From: Dysidea avara
Lineage: Eukaryota; Porifera; Demospongiae; Dictyoceratida; Dysideidae
Assembly: GCF_963678975.1 (NCBI RefSeq)
Contig: NC_089276.1
Location: forward strand, 29,628,472-29,692,471
Direction: 5' to 3'
Length of the DNA stretch: 64,000 nt
The position numbers and the translations under genes were made by a program. Each line of letters starts with the position of its first letter. The first letter of the stretch is position 1. The notes below the pieces were generated by a model. That model ran no database searches and was not told the DNA's origin. It saw only the letters and a list, made by a program, of their open reading frames with translations. This document shows, piece after piece, positions 23,620-34,969 of this stretch.

Positions 23620-24785
23620 TTTCTCTAAGGCCTTCGATAAGGTATCACACCAACATCTTTACCATAAACTACATCATTATGGTATCCAGGGCAACACTTT
23701 GGAATGGTTGAAAGATTTTCTTACTGGAAGACGACAATAGGCATTAGTTAATGGTGAGTAAAGTGACGTAAGTCAAGTGACATCAGGAGTTCCACAAGGA
23801 ACCGTTCTTACTCCATTATTGTTCTTATGCTTCATAAATGATTTACCAAAAAACATACTATCGACAGTAAAATTATATGCAGATGACATCATTCTGTACA
23901 CCCCTATTAACTCAAAAGAAGACTGTTACCAACTTCAGAAAGATCTAACTATTTTGGAAAGATGGGCAAATAAATGGAAAATGGCATTTAATGTTAAGAA
24001 ATGTGAATTCATCAGAATAACATACAAGAAAAAGCCTATAGTTTACCATTACACTTTGTATGACACTGTTGTGCAGGAGGTGACGCACACCAAGTACCTA
24101 GGTCTTACTGTTGACTCGAAGCTATCCTGGTCTGAACACATTAGACAAATAACTAACAAAGCTAACAGTATCAAAGGATTTTTACAACATAACCTTCATA
24201 GCTGCCCAATCTCGGTCAAAGTGAGTTGTTACAAGTCACTTATTACACCAATCCTAGAGTATGCCTGTGTGGTCTGGGACCCTTATACACAAAAGGATAT
24301 CTTAGCTATTGAATCAGTTCAAAGACGTACGGTGTGCGAGGTTTGTGTATAATAATTATTCTTCATATATGCAAGTGTCACAAACATGTTGCAAAATTTG
24401 AATTGGCCACCTCTGGCTCACTGCAGAAACCAGCTGAAAGCGATCACAATGTTTAAGATCATGCACCAATTAATAGATATACCGGCTGATCATGATACCA
24501 TACTCATACCAGCTCCATCTAACTACTCTCTACGAGGTCATTCAATGAGGCTGTTACAACCAAACACAAGAGTAAACTCATACCTTAACTCATTCTTCCC
24601 TTCAAGTATAAAGATTTGGAATAACTTACCTAATGACCTCATCACCTGTCCAAGTTTAGACCAATTTAAAGCAAGGCTAGCTGAACATCAATTAACCACA
24701 TAATTAATTTTGCTGATTTATTATCAGTGCTTGTATATACTCTTTGTAAGAGGTTTTGCACAGTAAACAATAATAATAATAATAA
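23620..24785 (+). mobile_element. 5'-truncated LINE with reverse-transcriptase domain
   Basis: Begins at FSKAFDKVSHQHLYHKL with two early stops (TAG at about 23740, TAA at about 23758). It continues as GVPQGTVLTPLLFLCFINDL, the catalytic YADD box, KTGFxx-like KMAFNVKKCEF, and KYLGLTVDSKLSWSEHI. A frameshift near 24330 separates ESVQRRT from the C-terminal part (NLNWPPLAHCRNQLKAITMF to SFFPSSIKIWNNLP). It ends in (AAT)n at about 24765-24785, a common CR1/Jockey-like tail. It lies in an intron of the decayed kinase gene, in the same orientation. Confidence 0.85.
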
Positions 24786-25117
24786 TACTAGAAAGCAATT
24801 TAGTTGACAACTTAATCGGCTCTTATTTTAAAATAATATTATGTATATAAAAAATCATTATTGATGTAATCAATATTTTGAATTCCTTTAATGTCATGAA
24901 TTACCAGACTGTTGATAACCTACGTAGTGATGCATTTTAACTTTCTGATTATGGTGACAATTTGTCCAGGTACAGTAAAATTTTAAATAGAAATGCACGC
25001 CCATGAATATATGTGCACACAACTTAACACATTATTATATTTACACCATGTACGTATCTATTTCAGGTATTTGAAATTAAGGTATACACTACAGCTAGTG
25101 ATGTGTGGAGCTATGGA

Positions 25118-26762
25118 CAGTGTTGGGAGTAACGCGTTACATAAGTAACGCATCATGTAATATTATTACCTTTGTGGTAACTAAGTAATATAAGGCCAGG
25201 CTAAGTTGATTGACAGTTTATCGTCCAGGATATTTGAAAAAGTCATGCGGGCGGGAGGTCATTTTCATATTTCATAATTTTTTTAACATGGAAAAACATT
25301 TAAAAAGTAGCTTCACACAGTTGCTAGCTACTTTAAAAATGATTGCAGAGCTTATTTGATTACGTCACTGTTAATACTTAGCTATTCGTTTATGCAATCT
25401 CTCTTTAGACTGAAATCCATTTATTGAAGGCACTAACGTGGGAATAATCGTCACGTTTGTTGCCACACCATGTTTTAATAGGGTAGTTATAAAAACCGGA
25501 ATCGAAACGGGAAACGAAACGAAACGAAACGAAATCAGCCTACACTCTAGTAGAGGACAATCACTATATTATACACAGTTACACTATAATATATGCACGC
25601 AGTACCTGTTTATGCATCAAGCAAGACTCCAGGTGGCAGATTTCTCTGCACGGTGCTTATCGATTAGAGATATTAAACGCCTGCTCCTATCCGAGGGTCT
25701 GGGGACTCTATAATAGAATAGTTCTGTGCTTGGGTAGGTGAGCCGTTGATTGTCATTTTCAAAGAAGCGTTCCATAATAGCCACAGATGAATCCCTATGG
25801 CTTCAGACTCGTCAACCCACTGCTTTTTTTTTTACCGTAAACGGTTTGTAATGATCAAGTAGTTATTCCTACTCGCTCCTCTTATAAAAGTGGTCAAGGG
25901 ACAATCAACGCTCACCTACCCAAGCACAGAACTTTTCTATTATAGAGTCCCCAGACCCTCGGATAGGAGCAGGCGTTTAATATCTCTGTCTAATCGATAA
26001 GCGCCGTGCAGAGAAATCTGCCACCTGGAGTCTTGCTTGATGCATAAACAGGTACTGCGTGCATATTATAGTGTAACTGTGCATAATATTGTGATTGTCC
26101 TCCACTATACTGTAGGCTGATTTCGTTTCGTTTCGTTTCGTTTCCCATTTCGATTCCGGTTTTTATAACTATCCGTTTTAATATACAAAAACGAGTTCAG
26201 AAGCGTAAGCAATGATTATCACGTGAGAAATAATGAATTATGAAATTATTGCTCTATTCTTAAAAACCCATGCGAGCGGTGACGATAAACTGTGAATTAA
26301 TTTGGCCTGGCCTAACGAAATACGCTATAAAAACGGGTAATATAACGTAAGTTACTTTACTTACAAATGTAACGCGTTACCTAAGTAATATATTTACTGT
26401 AACGAGTCAAATATTACGTTATATTATTACTACAAGTAACGAAGTTACTGATCTCGTTAGTTATCCTCTGAGTAACGCCTAGCCACAACAAAGTAACGAA
26501 GAACACTGAATAAAGCTTATTCACCAGCTTCTTACTTATAACCAAGATTTGCACATTGTCCAACAACGCAATCATGTCACGTGATAAAGTGGTAGTTTCA
26601 CACGTGACAACTTAAGGCTGTGGACACAAAGTAATATAATATGTAATATTATTATAGTTACTTTATTTTATAGGTAATATGTAACTGTTACTAAATAGTT
26701 GAGTTGCAAGTAATATGTAATATGTAACTAGTTACTTTTATAAAGTAATTTGCCCAACACTG
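25118..26762. mobile_element. hAT-type element, 1,645 bp, inserted in a kinase exon
   Basis: The ends CAGTGTTGGG and GCCCAACACTG are the familiar hAT termini. The 8-bp target duplication GCTATGGA is exact at 25110-25117 and 26763-26770, and it is part of the SYG codons of the kinase exon. Subterminal regions are rich in GTAACG/GTTAC repeats. No transposase frame was seen; the centre is occupied by a large palindrome (about 25193-26313). Confidence 0.9.
25193..26313. repeat. Giant palindrome nested in the hAT element
   Basis: The inner arms 25480-25757 and about 25895-26180 are near-identical inverted copies (CCTGCTCCTATCCGAGGGTC against its complement), with a spacer of about 140 bp. Each arm contains a GAAAC pentamer run. 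The outer borders GGCCAGGC...TTTATCGTC and GACGATAAA...GGCCTGGCC are also inverted, but the sequence between them is more diverged and differs in length. Confidence 0.8.
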
Positions 26763-27209
26763 GCTATGGAGTGTTGTTGTATGAAATACATTCTTTGTAC
26801 CTTACTTTGATATCAGCAGCAAGCTATATTTTATCTTATGTGCACATTTCAAGTGCATACATGCAAGTGACATTAAGAAGCTCTTGTGTGAATGTAGTAG
26901 GCAGACACTTCAACCATTTTTTTACAAAATTCAAAATATGTAGTCCTGTAATTTCACAATATTTAATTAGTAATAAATGAATAGTCACTAATGCAGAACA
27001 GGATCCACTAAAAGTGAAAGTGACTGCTGCATTGTCCCTGCAAATAGGGTCTGTTTGTTATTACTAGAAATTTAAGTATAGTCCTTAATCTGCTTTAACC
27101 TTTGTATTGTTCTAAGGTTTACTCCTATTTGTGGATGAGTTGGTAGTCATTATTTAATCATAACCTGTACTGATATTATACTATGGTAGTAATGTAACGG
27201 TACAGTATA

Positions 27210-27880
27210 TTGGATCTTGGAGGTTTGAACTTTATCTCACAAAAATATTGCAGAAAACAGCCTCACCATATCTTCAGCAGTATTGTTAACGTTAGGTACA
27301 AAAACCAAGCCAAAAAGTTCCTTCAGTATGATCCGAAATGCTTTCAATAGGTTTCTACAAAATTTTATTTTTTATTTAGCAGAATTTTCCACTGCTGACT
27401 GACTGACTGACTGACTGACTGACTGACTGACTGACTGACTGATTGACCAACTTACAAACTTACTTACTTACTTTCTTACTTACCTATTTACTTACTTACT
27501 GATGCCTTCAGATGAGCATAACTCAGTAATGCTTGGGGCTACAAGCTTGACTTTTTCGTTCAACATTGCCTCGGTCTGACAGGTTGCTATTGAAACACCA
27601 CAGATATACAATGCATGCATCATGGACTTACATTTGTCCCCTTTGTATCCATTTCTATTTGCTGACAGCAGAAGGTGTCAATTTGCAGTACAGTGTGTGA
27701 CTATATTTGTATTAAGAACCATCCATATTTTCTGTAGTAACTGAATCAGATTTCAGAGGCACTTCTCATAGTATTCTTTGTTTTGTAATGGGTTTAACAT
27801 AGCTGAAAATGAAGCATAATGGCCACTTGGAATGTTTCAGTATTGATTGTTGGGGACTTGGGGTGCACATTTGGACGAAA
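27210..27880. repeat. ~700-bp dispersed repeat with microsatellite core, copy 2
   Basis: Partner of 8995-9770. Its core is (GACT)n at about 27397-27440, followed by (CTTA)-like repeats to about 27500. It lies in the decayed kinase gene, between the split exon and the last exon. The two copies sit in different introns of the two related kinase loci, so they are probably independent insertions. Confidence 0.6.
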
Positions 27881-29069
27881 GCAATAAGTAAGTAACTTTA
27901 CATGCATGACTGCTTTATTAGAATATCGCAGCCTTTTTTGCACTGGTTGTTACAGTGGTAACTAGCACATTTTTAATGTTTATGTTGTCTTAGTTTAAAA
28001 TCAATAGCTGCAGTATAAAAAGCAGCAAGCCACACAATTAATGCTTCAATGAAATTTTGGCTAGATATAATTGTTGTGCAATAATATTACATTTGTATAA
28101 CTTTTGTGTACAAAAATTATTTTACAACAAAAACGTGAAGTGCAATATATTAAAATTTATCACTAATTATTATAATGGGACTAGAGCATGTCATTTAATA
28201 TTGTTTCATGGAAGCATGTATATACGTCTGTATAATGTGTATGTATGCACATGCTTCATTTTTCTTAGCATTTCTGTTTTCCTGCATCAATTTGTTTGTA
28301 CACATACAGGACCTTTTTGACTACTTGGGTGAAGGTCACAGGCTTAAAGCACCAGAGAATACTCCTACAGAAGTTTACAGTTAGATTATGTGGAAAAGTT
28401 GGCATTGTCAACCAAAGGCAAGACTAACAGTCAGGGATATTGTCACCAAGCTTACTGCCATTCATGCAGAATTGCTAAGGAGATGAAGGCAGCCAGTGCC
28501 AACAATTAAAACAAACATGTTTGCATGTGTACAATATATTTGTTTGTTGTATCCGTAACTTCATTTTGTTTGCATTTTAAAGACTATTTTGTTATTTTCT
28601 GATAGTTATAAATAATACTGTTGCATTTCTTTTATAGTTTTGAACAGGTACAATTTTCATCTGGACTATTCATTGTGTCTGTTGACAGCATGCTCCAGTG
28701 GAACCCTCACACTTTGTGCAGTTACAAATGCAAATGGTCCACCTCTGCATGCATGCAGCTGAGTAACCATAGCTACTGTATACATATATTATAGTTAGCA
28801 ATTGCAAAGTGTTCCAGCTAAACATTTATTTTTGCATGCGTGCATATATACTAGTATAATAATTATTATGTATACGAGTAAGTTAGCACCTTGGCAACAT
28901 GATACTGTTTATACAACTGTTGGGAGATGCAATAGCAGTCACATTAGCAAAGTTAAAAAATAACAATACTGTGTGCCATTTAAATTACATGATTATACTA
29001 GGGCATAACTCTTAGGGAATAAAAAATTTTAAAAAATTTAAAAAAACTCTTAGGGAATGCTGTGCATAC

Positions 29070-29687
29070 CAGCGTTGAAACCGGGTCGGGTCATCCGGGT
29101 CAACCGGGTCACATTTTCTCCGGGTCAGATCCGGTTTAGAGATTATCCGGATTGGATCACGTGAGAAACGAAATTGTTAGTTTGACGACATGGGAACTTA
29201 TTAACGCTATCACGCAGCTCATTCGTAAGCCACGCCCACTTATCGCGTTAAAAACATATGCTCAGCCACGCCCATTTATTAGTAAGTGTAGTCCGTAGCA
29301 CAAAACCGTATCCTTTGCTGTCTGCAAGCTTACGTGGAGCCACGCCCACTAAAAGATTATTGTACGAGTTGTACATAGTCTAGTCTTACAGCAAGATAAG
29401 TACTTTTATGAGCCACACCCACTTTAATATATCTCGGGAAATTGTAATACTAGGTATGCACGAAGCCACACCCAATTGCTGTCTGTAAACTCACAGTAGC
29501 TACGTGGAACCAAACCCACTGACTGATTTTAAATTATAAACTTACCAGCTTAGTTATCACATAACTATTCGTTTACTCAACTCAAAACGTTGTCTCGCTC
29601 GCTCGAGACTATCCGAAACATAGCTCTTATCGCGCGCCTCGGCTTTAATTAATCCGCGTCAGCAGTAGTGACCCGGTTTCAACGCTG
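29070..29687. mobile_element. hAT-type MITE, 618 bp, with CCACGCCC repeats
   Basis: The ends CAGCGTTGAAACCGGGTC and GACCCGGTTTCAACGCTG are perfect 18-bp inverted repeats. The flanks GTGCATAC (29062-29069) and GTACATAC (29688-29695) form an 8-bp duplication with one mismatch. The inside repeats (A/C)AGCCAC(G/A)CCCA about five to six times and is richer in CpG than its surroundings. Confidence 0.85.
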
Positions 29688-29879
29688 GTACATACCAAAA
29701 TGTTGTGAAATTGTAACTATAATAACTTTCATGCTCCTTGCTAGCTACCTTGAAAAACCTTAAATGTTTCATTCTATTGTGTATTGCTCATACCACCAAA
29801 ACTAAAAGTGTGAAGGGATTTTATGAATAGCTTCTATAGTCTATATCTTTTTTGTACGTAGCTTTTTAAGTCTCTGTGT

Positions 29880-30068
29880 GTTTTGCTTATTGTAACTATT
29901 GTTTCTTTTCTTTGTAGTGTACTTTTGTGTTGTTATTCTTTGTCCTTGTAGTGTCGACGTCATTTTTGTAATGTATGTGTTTAGGGAAGCATCCTTGTAC
30001 AGGCTATGCCTTTTGGTGCCACCCTGTCATTTTGACAAATTAGATAAATAATAATAATAATAATAATT
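29880..30068 (+). mobile_element. Probable LINE 3' untranslated end
   Basis: A short segment ends CAGGCTATGCCTTTTGGTGC, CACCCTG...TTAGATAAATAA then (TAA)n at about 30045-30068. The arrangement matches the 3' tails of the CR1/Jockey-like elements nearby, but no coding part is present. Confidence 0.4.
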
Positions 30069-30889
30069 AGCAAAATTATGGTTGCTCATATATATATTAT
30101 GTTTTCAAATGAAAGGGATGCACAATTACACATCCTAACTAAGAAGGACATGTCATTTACCTCGACTTTAAGAAAGAAGCATACAATAGAGTACCTCTCA
30201 ACAAGCGGTAATTGTATGGAATTGGAGCCTTTCAAAACGTAATGACTCAGGAAACAAAGTGGATTGCTATTCAGGATTACATAAGAAAAGTGCATGAAGT
30301 TGAAAATTAATATCTAATACTACCGTAATATGTATGTTGTTTAGCATTTAAACTGCAGATCATACGTAGGATCCTAGTTAATGTAGGTCACAATAAGTAA
30401 GAGTAGAGTTCTGTGCTGTTAATATCATTGTTTATGCAACTATATACTTAGCTAGAGATGTACTACAAATCACTGAGCCAAGCTATCGGGGGAACATGTG
30501 GAGTCTTTATATCATAGATAATCATGTGGAATTCAAATGGCTGTAACTGTAGATCTTATATTTGTACACAAAGTTCTTTACCAAACCAGAATGATTGTGT
30601 ATCAAACATTTAGGATTAATCGCTTTTGGAAGAGATCACATGCATTAGGCAGAATTTAGAAGCTGTGGCTTTATAATAAATCTATACTATCTCAGTATAT
30701 CACGTTGATGACCTTAATCAGTGATCTTGTTTTATATAGTAGCTACGTAGCCAGCTACTAGCCTTCTAGGGCAACTATCAATCTTCACTAAATATTATTA
30801 TTAGTATAGTATTATATTTGTTACTGTGCGGAAATCAAAAAGATTGTTGTGCACAGGTGTGATCGTAATGAATGTTCAAGTTAGTACAA

Positions 30890-31270
30890 AACTCATCTAA
30901 GGTATATAGGGGAGTGAATTACAAAGGGGGGAGTGTGTTCCAGAGTCTGATTGTAGAAGGGAAAAAGGAAAATTTATAAGTATCAATCATAGTGTCAAGC
31001 TGTTTATAATATCCTTCCCTTGATGGATAATGATTAGGTATAAAATCATTTGTGGGTATACTTAGATTGCCATTAATTGTCTTATACATTGTAGTTATCT
31101 TAGACTTGTTTCTTCTTTCTTCGAGGGTAGGTAAATTTAATGATGATATCATTCTTGTTACACTACTAAATCCAGAAAATCATTGTAGCAAAATCTAGCT
31201 GCTCTCCTTTGGATGGACTCAACATATCCGCTTCCATAACTACACTGTAGCTTGCTTTACCTGTTTATTG
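30890..31270 (-). mobile_element. LINE ORF2 C-terminal fragment
   Basis: The minus strand gives YVESIQRRAARFCYNDF, then (after a frameshift) MISSLNLPTLEERRNKSKIT, TMYKTINGNLSIP, and SFFPSTIRLWNTLPPL. It aligns block by block with the C-terminus of the LINE at 23620-24785 but is more diverged and shorter. Confidence 0.75.
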
Positions 31271-31939
31271 ATTTCAAGGGGAAGCACACAGCTATTCACT
31301 CAAGGATGTCTGTTTAGGACATTGCCATAACAGCTAATAGTTCCCTGACCATGTAGAGTCAGTATGGCGATGCAGAGGTGATTTCTAAAATTTGAAGAGA
31401 TGATGCCATCCTCAAGAACGTATTGCCATGACAACGGTTATGGGTAACTGAAGCCAATCACATTCATTGAAATCTGACCCCGTGGGATGATCGGTTATAG
31501 CATTTATGAAAGCATATTTCTAGTTGGGAATTTTGACATATCGTAACAGCGGCGCCTAGCTTATTTCCCAACTTAGCTAATATCGTAATAGCTAAGTTTA
31601 GACGAATAGTTCAAAACACAAAACCATAATTTTGAACCATCCGTTCAAAGTTGGGGGGAGGAATTATGGACGGATGCTTCATATTTACGTCATATAGTAT
31701 ACTGACTCAACATGCATGCAGATAGACCTATACCGAGATATACTGTGCTAGTCCTCGTTCCCACAATCGAATCAGTGGAGTTCTGATGATTTTCTTATGC
31801 AGTCAGAGCGAGTTACTCGGCGGTCAGGGTATATTCTGCCTGCCTTCATGAATCCAGGTGAGTTTATTTTATAGGTCATCGTGGAGAGGTTTAAAGAACT
31901 CAGGGTCAACTTTAGTGAATGTATAGTCATTTTACTTGA

Positions 31940-32354
31940 ACTGCCGGCATTTGCATTAAATCAAAAATATCAGCGGTACAGCGTCACTTTTACTTCAATA
32001 GAATCTCACGACTTTACAACTACCTCCCAGTTATTAACATTTCATTACCAACTAACATTATCAAACGCCAATTAATCCAACACTTATGGACTCATTTTTA
32101 CAATAATTTCAATTCTGATCGAGCCTGTACTTTTCACCTTCTTTGTCCATGTCATCGCTGCTCCAGTGTGCCTATATCTGTAAACTTCAATGAACTGTAA
32201 CTATAATTCTGTAATTAACGGTAACTAAAATTGTTTATTTATTAATTTTTTTTTTTTCACCTTGGATGTCAGCACCTGTTGCTGGCATACCTTCAGCATG
32301 CAATTTTGATTTTACTTGCACGCATGCTGTAAAGCTAAATAAATAAAATAAAAA
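31940..32354 (+). mobile_element. LINE ORF2 end plus 3' UTR
   Basis: The plus strand reads RHFYFNRISRLYNYLPVINI, then SLPTNIIKRQLIQHLWTHFY and a Cys/His-rich end (CTFHLLCPCHRCSS) to a stop at about 32200. The position of the NYLP block and the final CPCHRC are usual for Jockey/CR1-like ORF2. The 3' part has a T-tract and ends AAATAAATAAAATAAAA. Confidence 0.6.
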
Positions 32355-32764
32355 TATAATCTGGACCGGGGCTCAATCTGGACTCAGGCCTCTACTTTCC
32401 TCACCGTGTACGTGTGGTGTACCATTGTATGTGTGTGTCTCTGCCAAGGAGAAATGGCCATGGCTGATTGGTGGAGTTCAAATCAAAAATCTGGTTGCCA
32501 CCTTTCTCATGATGTAAATTTACAAATTGTGGGCGCGCGCCTGGTTATTATTATATTGTGTTAAGTACAGAACTCAGATTGAGTATAAATTGATTAAAAG
32601 ATTCTGCTTTAACCACTGAAGATGGTAAACTGTTCCACATAGTAATAGTTGATGGAAAAAATGGCTTACTGAAATTGTTTTCGTAAAAAGTGTGTGCGCG
32701 TGTGTGTACCTACCTACTCAAGGGCGGATTTAGGGGGGTGCTTGGGGCACTGAAGCACCCCCCA

Positions 32765-32795
<31 letters not shown>

Positions 32796-33330
32796 AAAAT
32801 TTTACAATGCGCAAGCTAGGAAGCTTTTAGAAGCTGTACTACAGGTGCAGCTACATTTTCTACACATGTATGGACAATGAAAAGATGGAAAGAGCAAGGG
32901 GAATAGCTAATCTTATCCAAGAATTACTAAAAGGGGTTCAAAATTATACGTTTGGTGTAATTAAGTCTTACCTTTATTTAGAAGTTGATTGGTGTAAGTC
33001 TTAGGCCTAACTGGTTTGCCTCGAAGATATTCAGATTTTCCTGATAGTTTCGCTGGGTGGAATTTTATAAGTTCTGTGGGATCCGTTATTTCTATAGTTG
33101 GGGTCTTTATCTTTTTATATATTATTTATGACGCATATGTTAAAAAGGTATTATTTCGAGGTTGAGGGTATGGGAGGCACATTAGAACGAGTGTTAGGAT
33201 CTCCGCCTAAGTGGCAGAAGCGGATTTTAAAAACCATTATAGAGTTATAAGCAAGACGTTTTGGCGCAGAGATGTGTTCATCAGATACAATATTTTACCG
33301 TTGCAAAAAGAGGCCTGTAGCGAAACTAAT
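32355..33330. other. Gene-free stretch with one MITE end and a long C-tract
   Basis: At 32722-32792 there is GGGCGGATTTAGGGGGGTGC (one end of the GGGGCGGATC MITE family seen at 2385-2404, 42735 and 51414), followed by CACCCC and then more than 25 C residues. The rest is AT-rich and non-coding. Confidence 0.5.
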
Positions 33331-33440
33331 GTTCTATACCATATGCGTATTTCGTACCATACGCGTATGGTACATAGCTACCATATGCGTATACGCGTAC
33401 GGTACAACCATACGCGTATGGTACGGAAAATCGTACCATC
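33331..33440. repeat. Cluster of TACGCGTA palindromes, copy 1
   Basis: Repeated self-complementary units (ACCATACGCGTATGGTAC and variants) are packed into about 110 bp. It begins GTTCTATACCATATGCGTAT and contains GTACGGAAAATCGTACC. The same opening and internal signatures occur inverted at 37219-37364, so the two form a repeat family. Confidence 0.8.
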
Positions 33441-34431
33441 TGAGTACATGCAGCTATATAACCTGTATGGTATCATGCATGCGTATAGTATCAAGCAGAA
33501 GGTTTTTACACTGCCGTACCTATGGACTATGCCTAATGGCACTCTGCTTTCATTTTTTTTCGGGGAAGAGGGAGGGGGAGGAGCTATTCTCACTTGGCGG
33601 TTTCTGTTCACTAGTGTTCAGTGAAGATCAAGATACTCTAATAGAGCAATCATATTTTGATCTGATTAGCTACTCTATTCTCTAGAGCTTTACTGCGATT
33701 AAGATATAATTTGCTTTACTGCATGATGCAAACCTATTTAAAATAAAGCATTCCTTAAAATAAAAGAATATTGATGACATGACATCTCGCATGACTTTAT
33801 ATAAGTGATGAAACTGACATCTTGATTTAGGACAATATAATAATATATTATTATGATAAAAACAATCATGAATTCATCGCACTGTTGGCAGATCAAGTTT
33901 TGAATTGTGTTAAGTCCTGCTGATCTGGTAGGATCTGATGGAATTCTACATAGTCAAAATTAATACTGAAAGATCAATCATCTGGGTTGGAAGCTTTATG
34001 AAAAACATGATATCACCTAGCTGCATACAGTAAAAGTCTGAAAAGTATAAATCGAAGGAAAGGGATTAAATATAATATGTCTTGATTTACACGTAGTCAT
34101 TGGTGTATAATCTATAACAATGTATCTCGTTGTCTGTTTAACATTTCAGTTCATCAAATTATCTGACAGTTCCACAAAATACAATAGTGCCACCACCCAT
34201 ATAATTATGATAGTTTATGTAAGCACCTGTAGATTATTTTCTTGATGTCTTCTGACTTTTGTACATATTTATTTATTGGCTCATCCAGCTGTCTACTGCC
34301 TTATTTGTCATGGATTTCCATCTTAGATTTTTATAATAAATGACTTCATTTCTCCACAGTGAAAATGCTATTGCTTTGAAAGTACACAAGTTGGTATATA
34401 CTGTATGTTCTTTAGAATAGTTGGGTTAAAA

Positions 34432-34957
34432 TGTGACCGGATTTGTGGAAAGGTACCTTTTCCACACATTTTACATAGCAGCAAACAAAATGGTGTAACA
34501 CTTGACTCCTTACACTGATGAACTTGCTCTTAGTATCAAAATGCTGCTAGATACTAGTAGCTACTATATACACTCATGGATAATTGCATGCAGGCAATTA
34601 TAAGGTATATGTTCAAAAACTTATGAAACCTAGAAGTTCAAAATAAATTAAGTAATAGTGAAGGTCACTACTAATTTCTGCCACAATACTCACTATTTTT
34701 GTGTAGTGATGTTCACTACTTTTGTAGTGACCATCACTACATTGTAGTAAATGTCACTACATGGTAGCTAGCTAGTGCCGACAATCACTTCAAAATTAGT
34801 AATGAATGTCACTACATAAAAATAGTCAGTATTGTGGCTGACATTAGTAGTGAAGTTCACTACATTTAGTAGTGACCTTGACTAGTTAGTTTTTACTGTG
34901 TATGCATGGGTCAAATTTTGTGTGTGAAAAAGGTACCTTTTTGCAAATCTGGTCACA
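34432..34957. mobile_element. TIR element, ~526 bp, GTGACC ends
   Basis: The left end TGTGACCGGATTTGTGGAAA, then GGTACCTTTTCCACACA, is matched inverted on the right (TGTGACCAGATTTGCAAAAA, then GGTACCTTTTTCACACA). The core (34660-34880) is a second inverted repeat built from GTAGTGA/TCACTAC motifs. This suggests one palindromic element nested inside another. Confidence 0.75.
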
Positions 34958-34969
34958 AATTATGTAGCT

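Larger units (their letters stand above)
22525..28486 (+). pseudogene. Decayed FER/FES-like SH2-kinase, paralogue of the 1.7-10.5 kb gene
   Basis: Four exon relics follow the same order as the minus-strand gene. First, about 22525-23169: SH2 end (KKRGHGYSFCVLTFPSINDL), then the degenerate loop region (NPFHKRSRCFVHSTTLGKQE), [27 protein letters not shown] and WMAPV, with several frameshifts and stops. Second, 25067-25117: YTTASDVWSYG, cut by a hAT element and resumed at 26771 (VLLYE), after which VPYFDI is out of frame. Third, 28310-28486: DLFDYLGEGHRLKAPENTP, with TAG at 28382-28384 replacing a Gln codon. This last exon is 177 nt, exactly as in the intact gene. The catalytic loop again has Asn for Asp. 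No relic of the first SH2 or the start of the second was found. Confidence 0.85.

Noticed and set aside
31797-31858. Possible first exon (MQSERVTRRSGYILPAFMNP, then a GTGAG donor)
   Set aside because: The only nearby acceptor (31879) leads to a stop within six codons, and a LINE remnant follows.
33211-33685. Two overlapping 137-codon frames and a minus-strand frame
   Set aside because: They cross the palindrome cluster and a G-rich tract; none has domain features.
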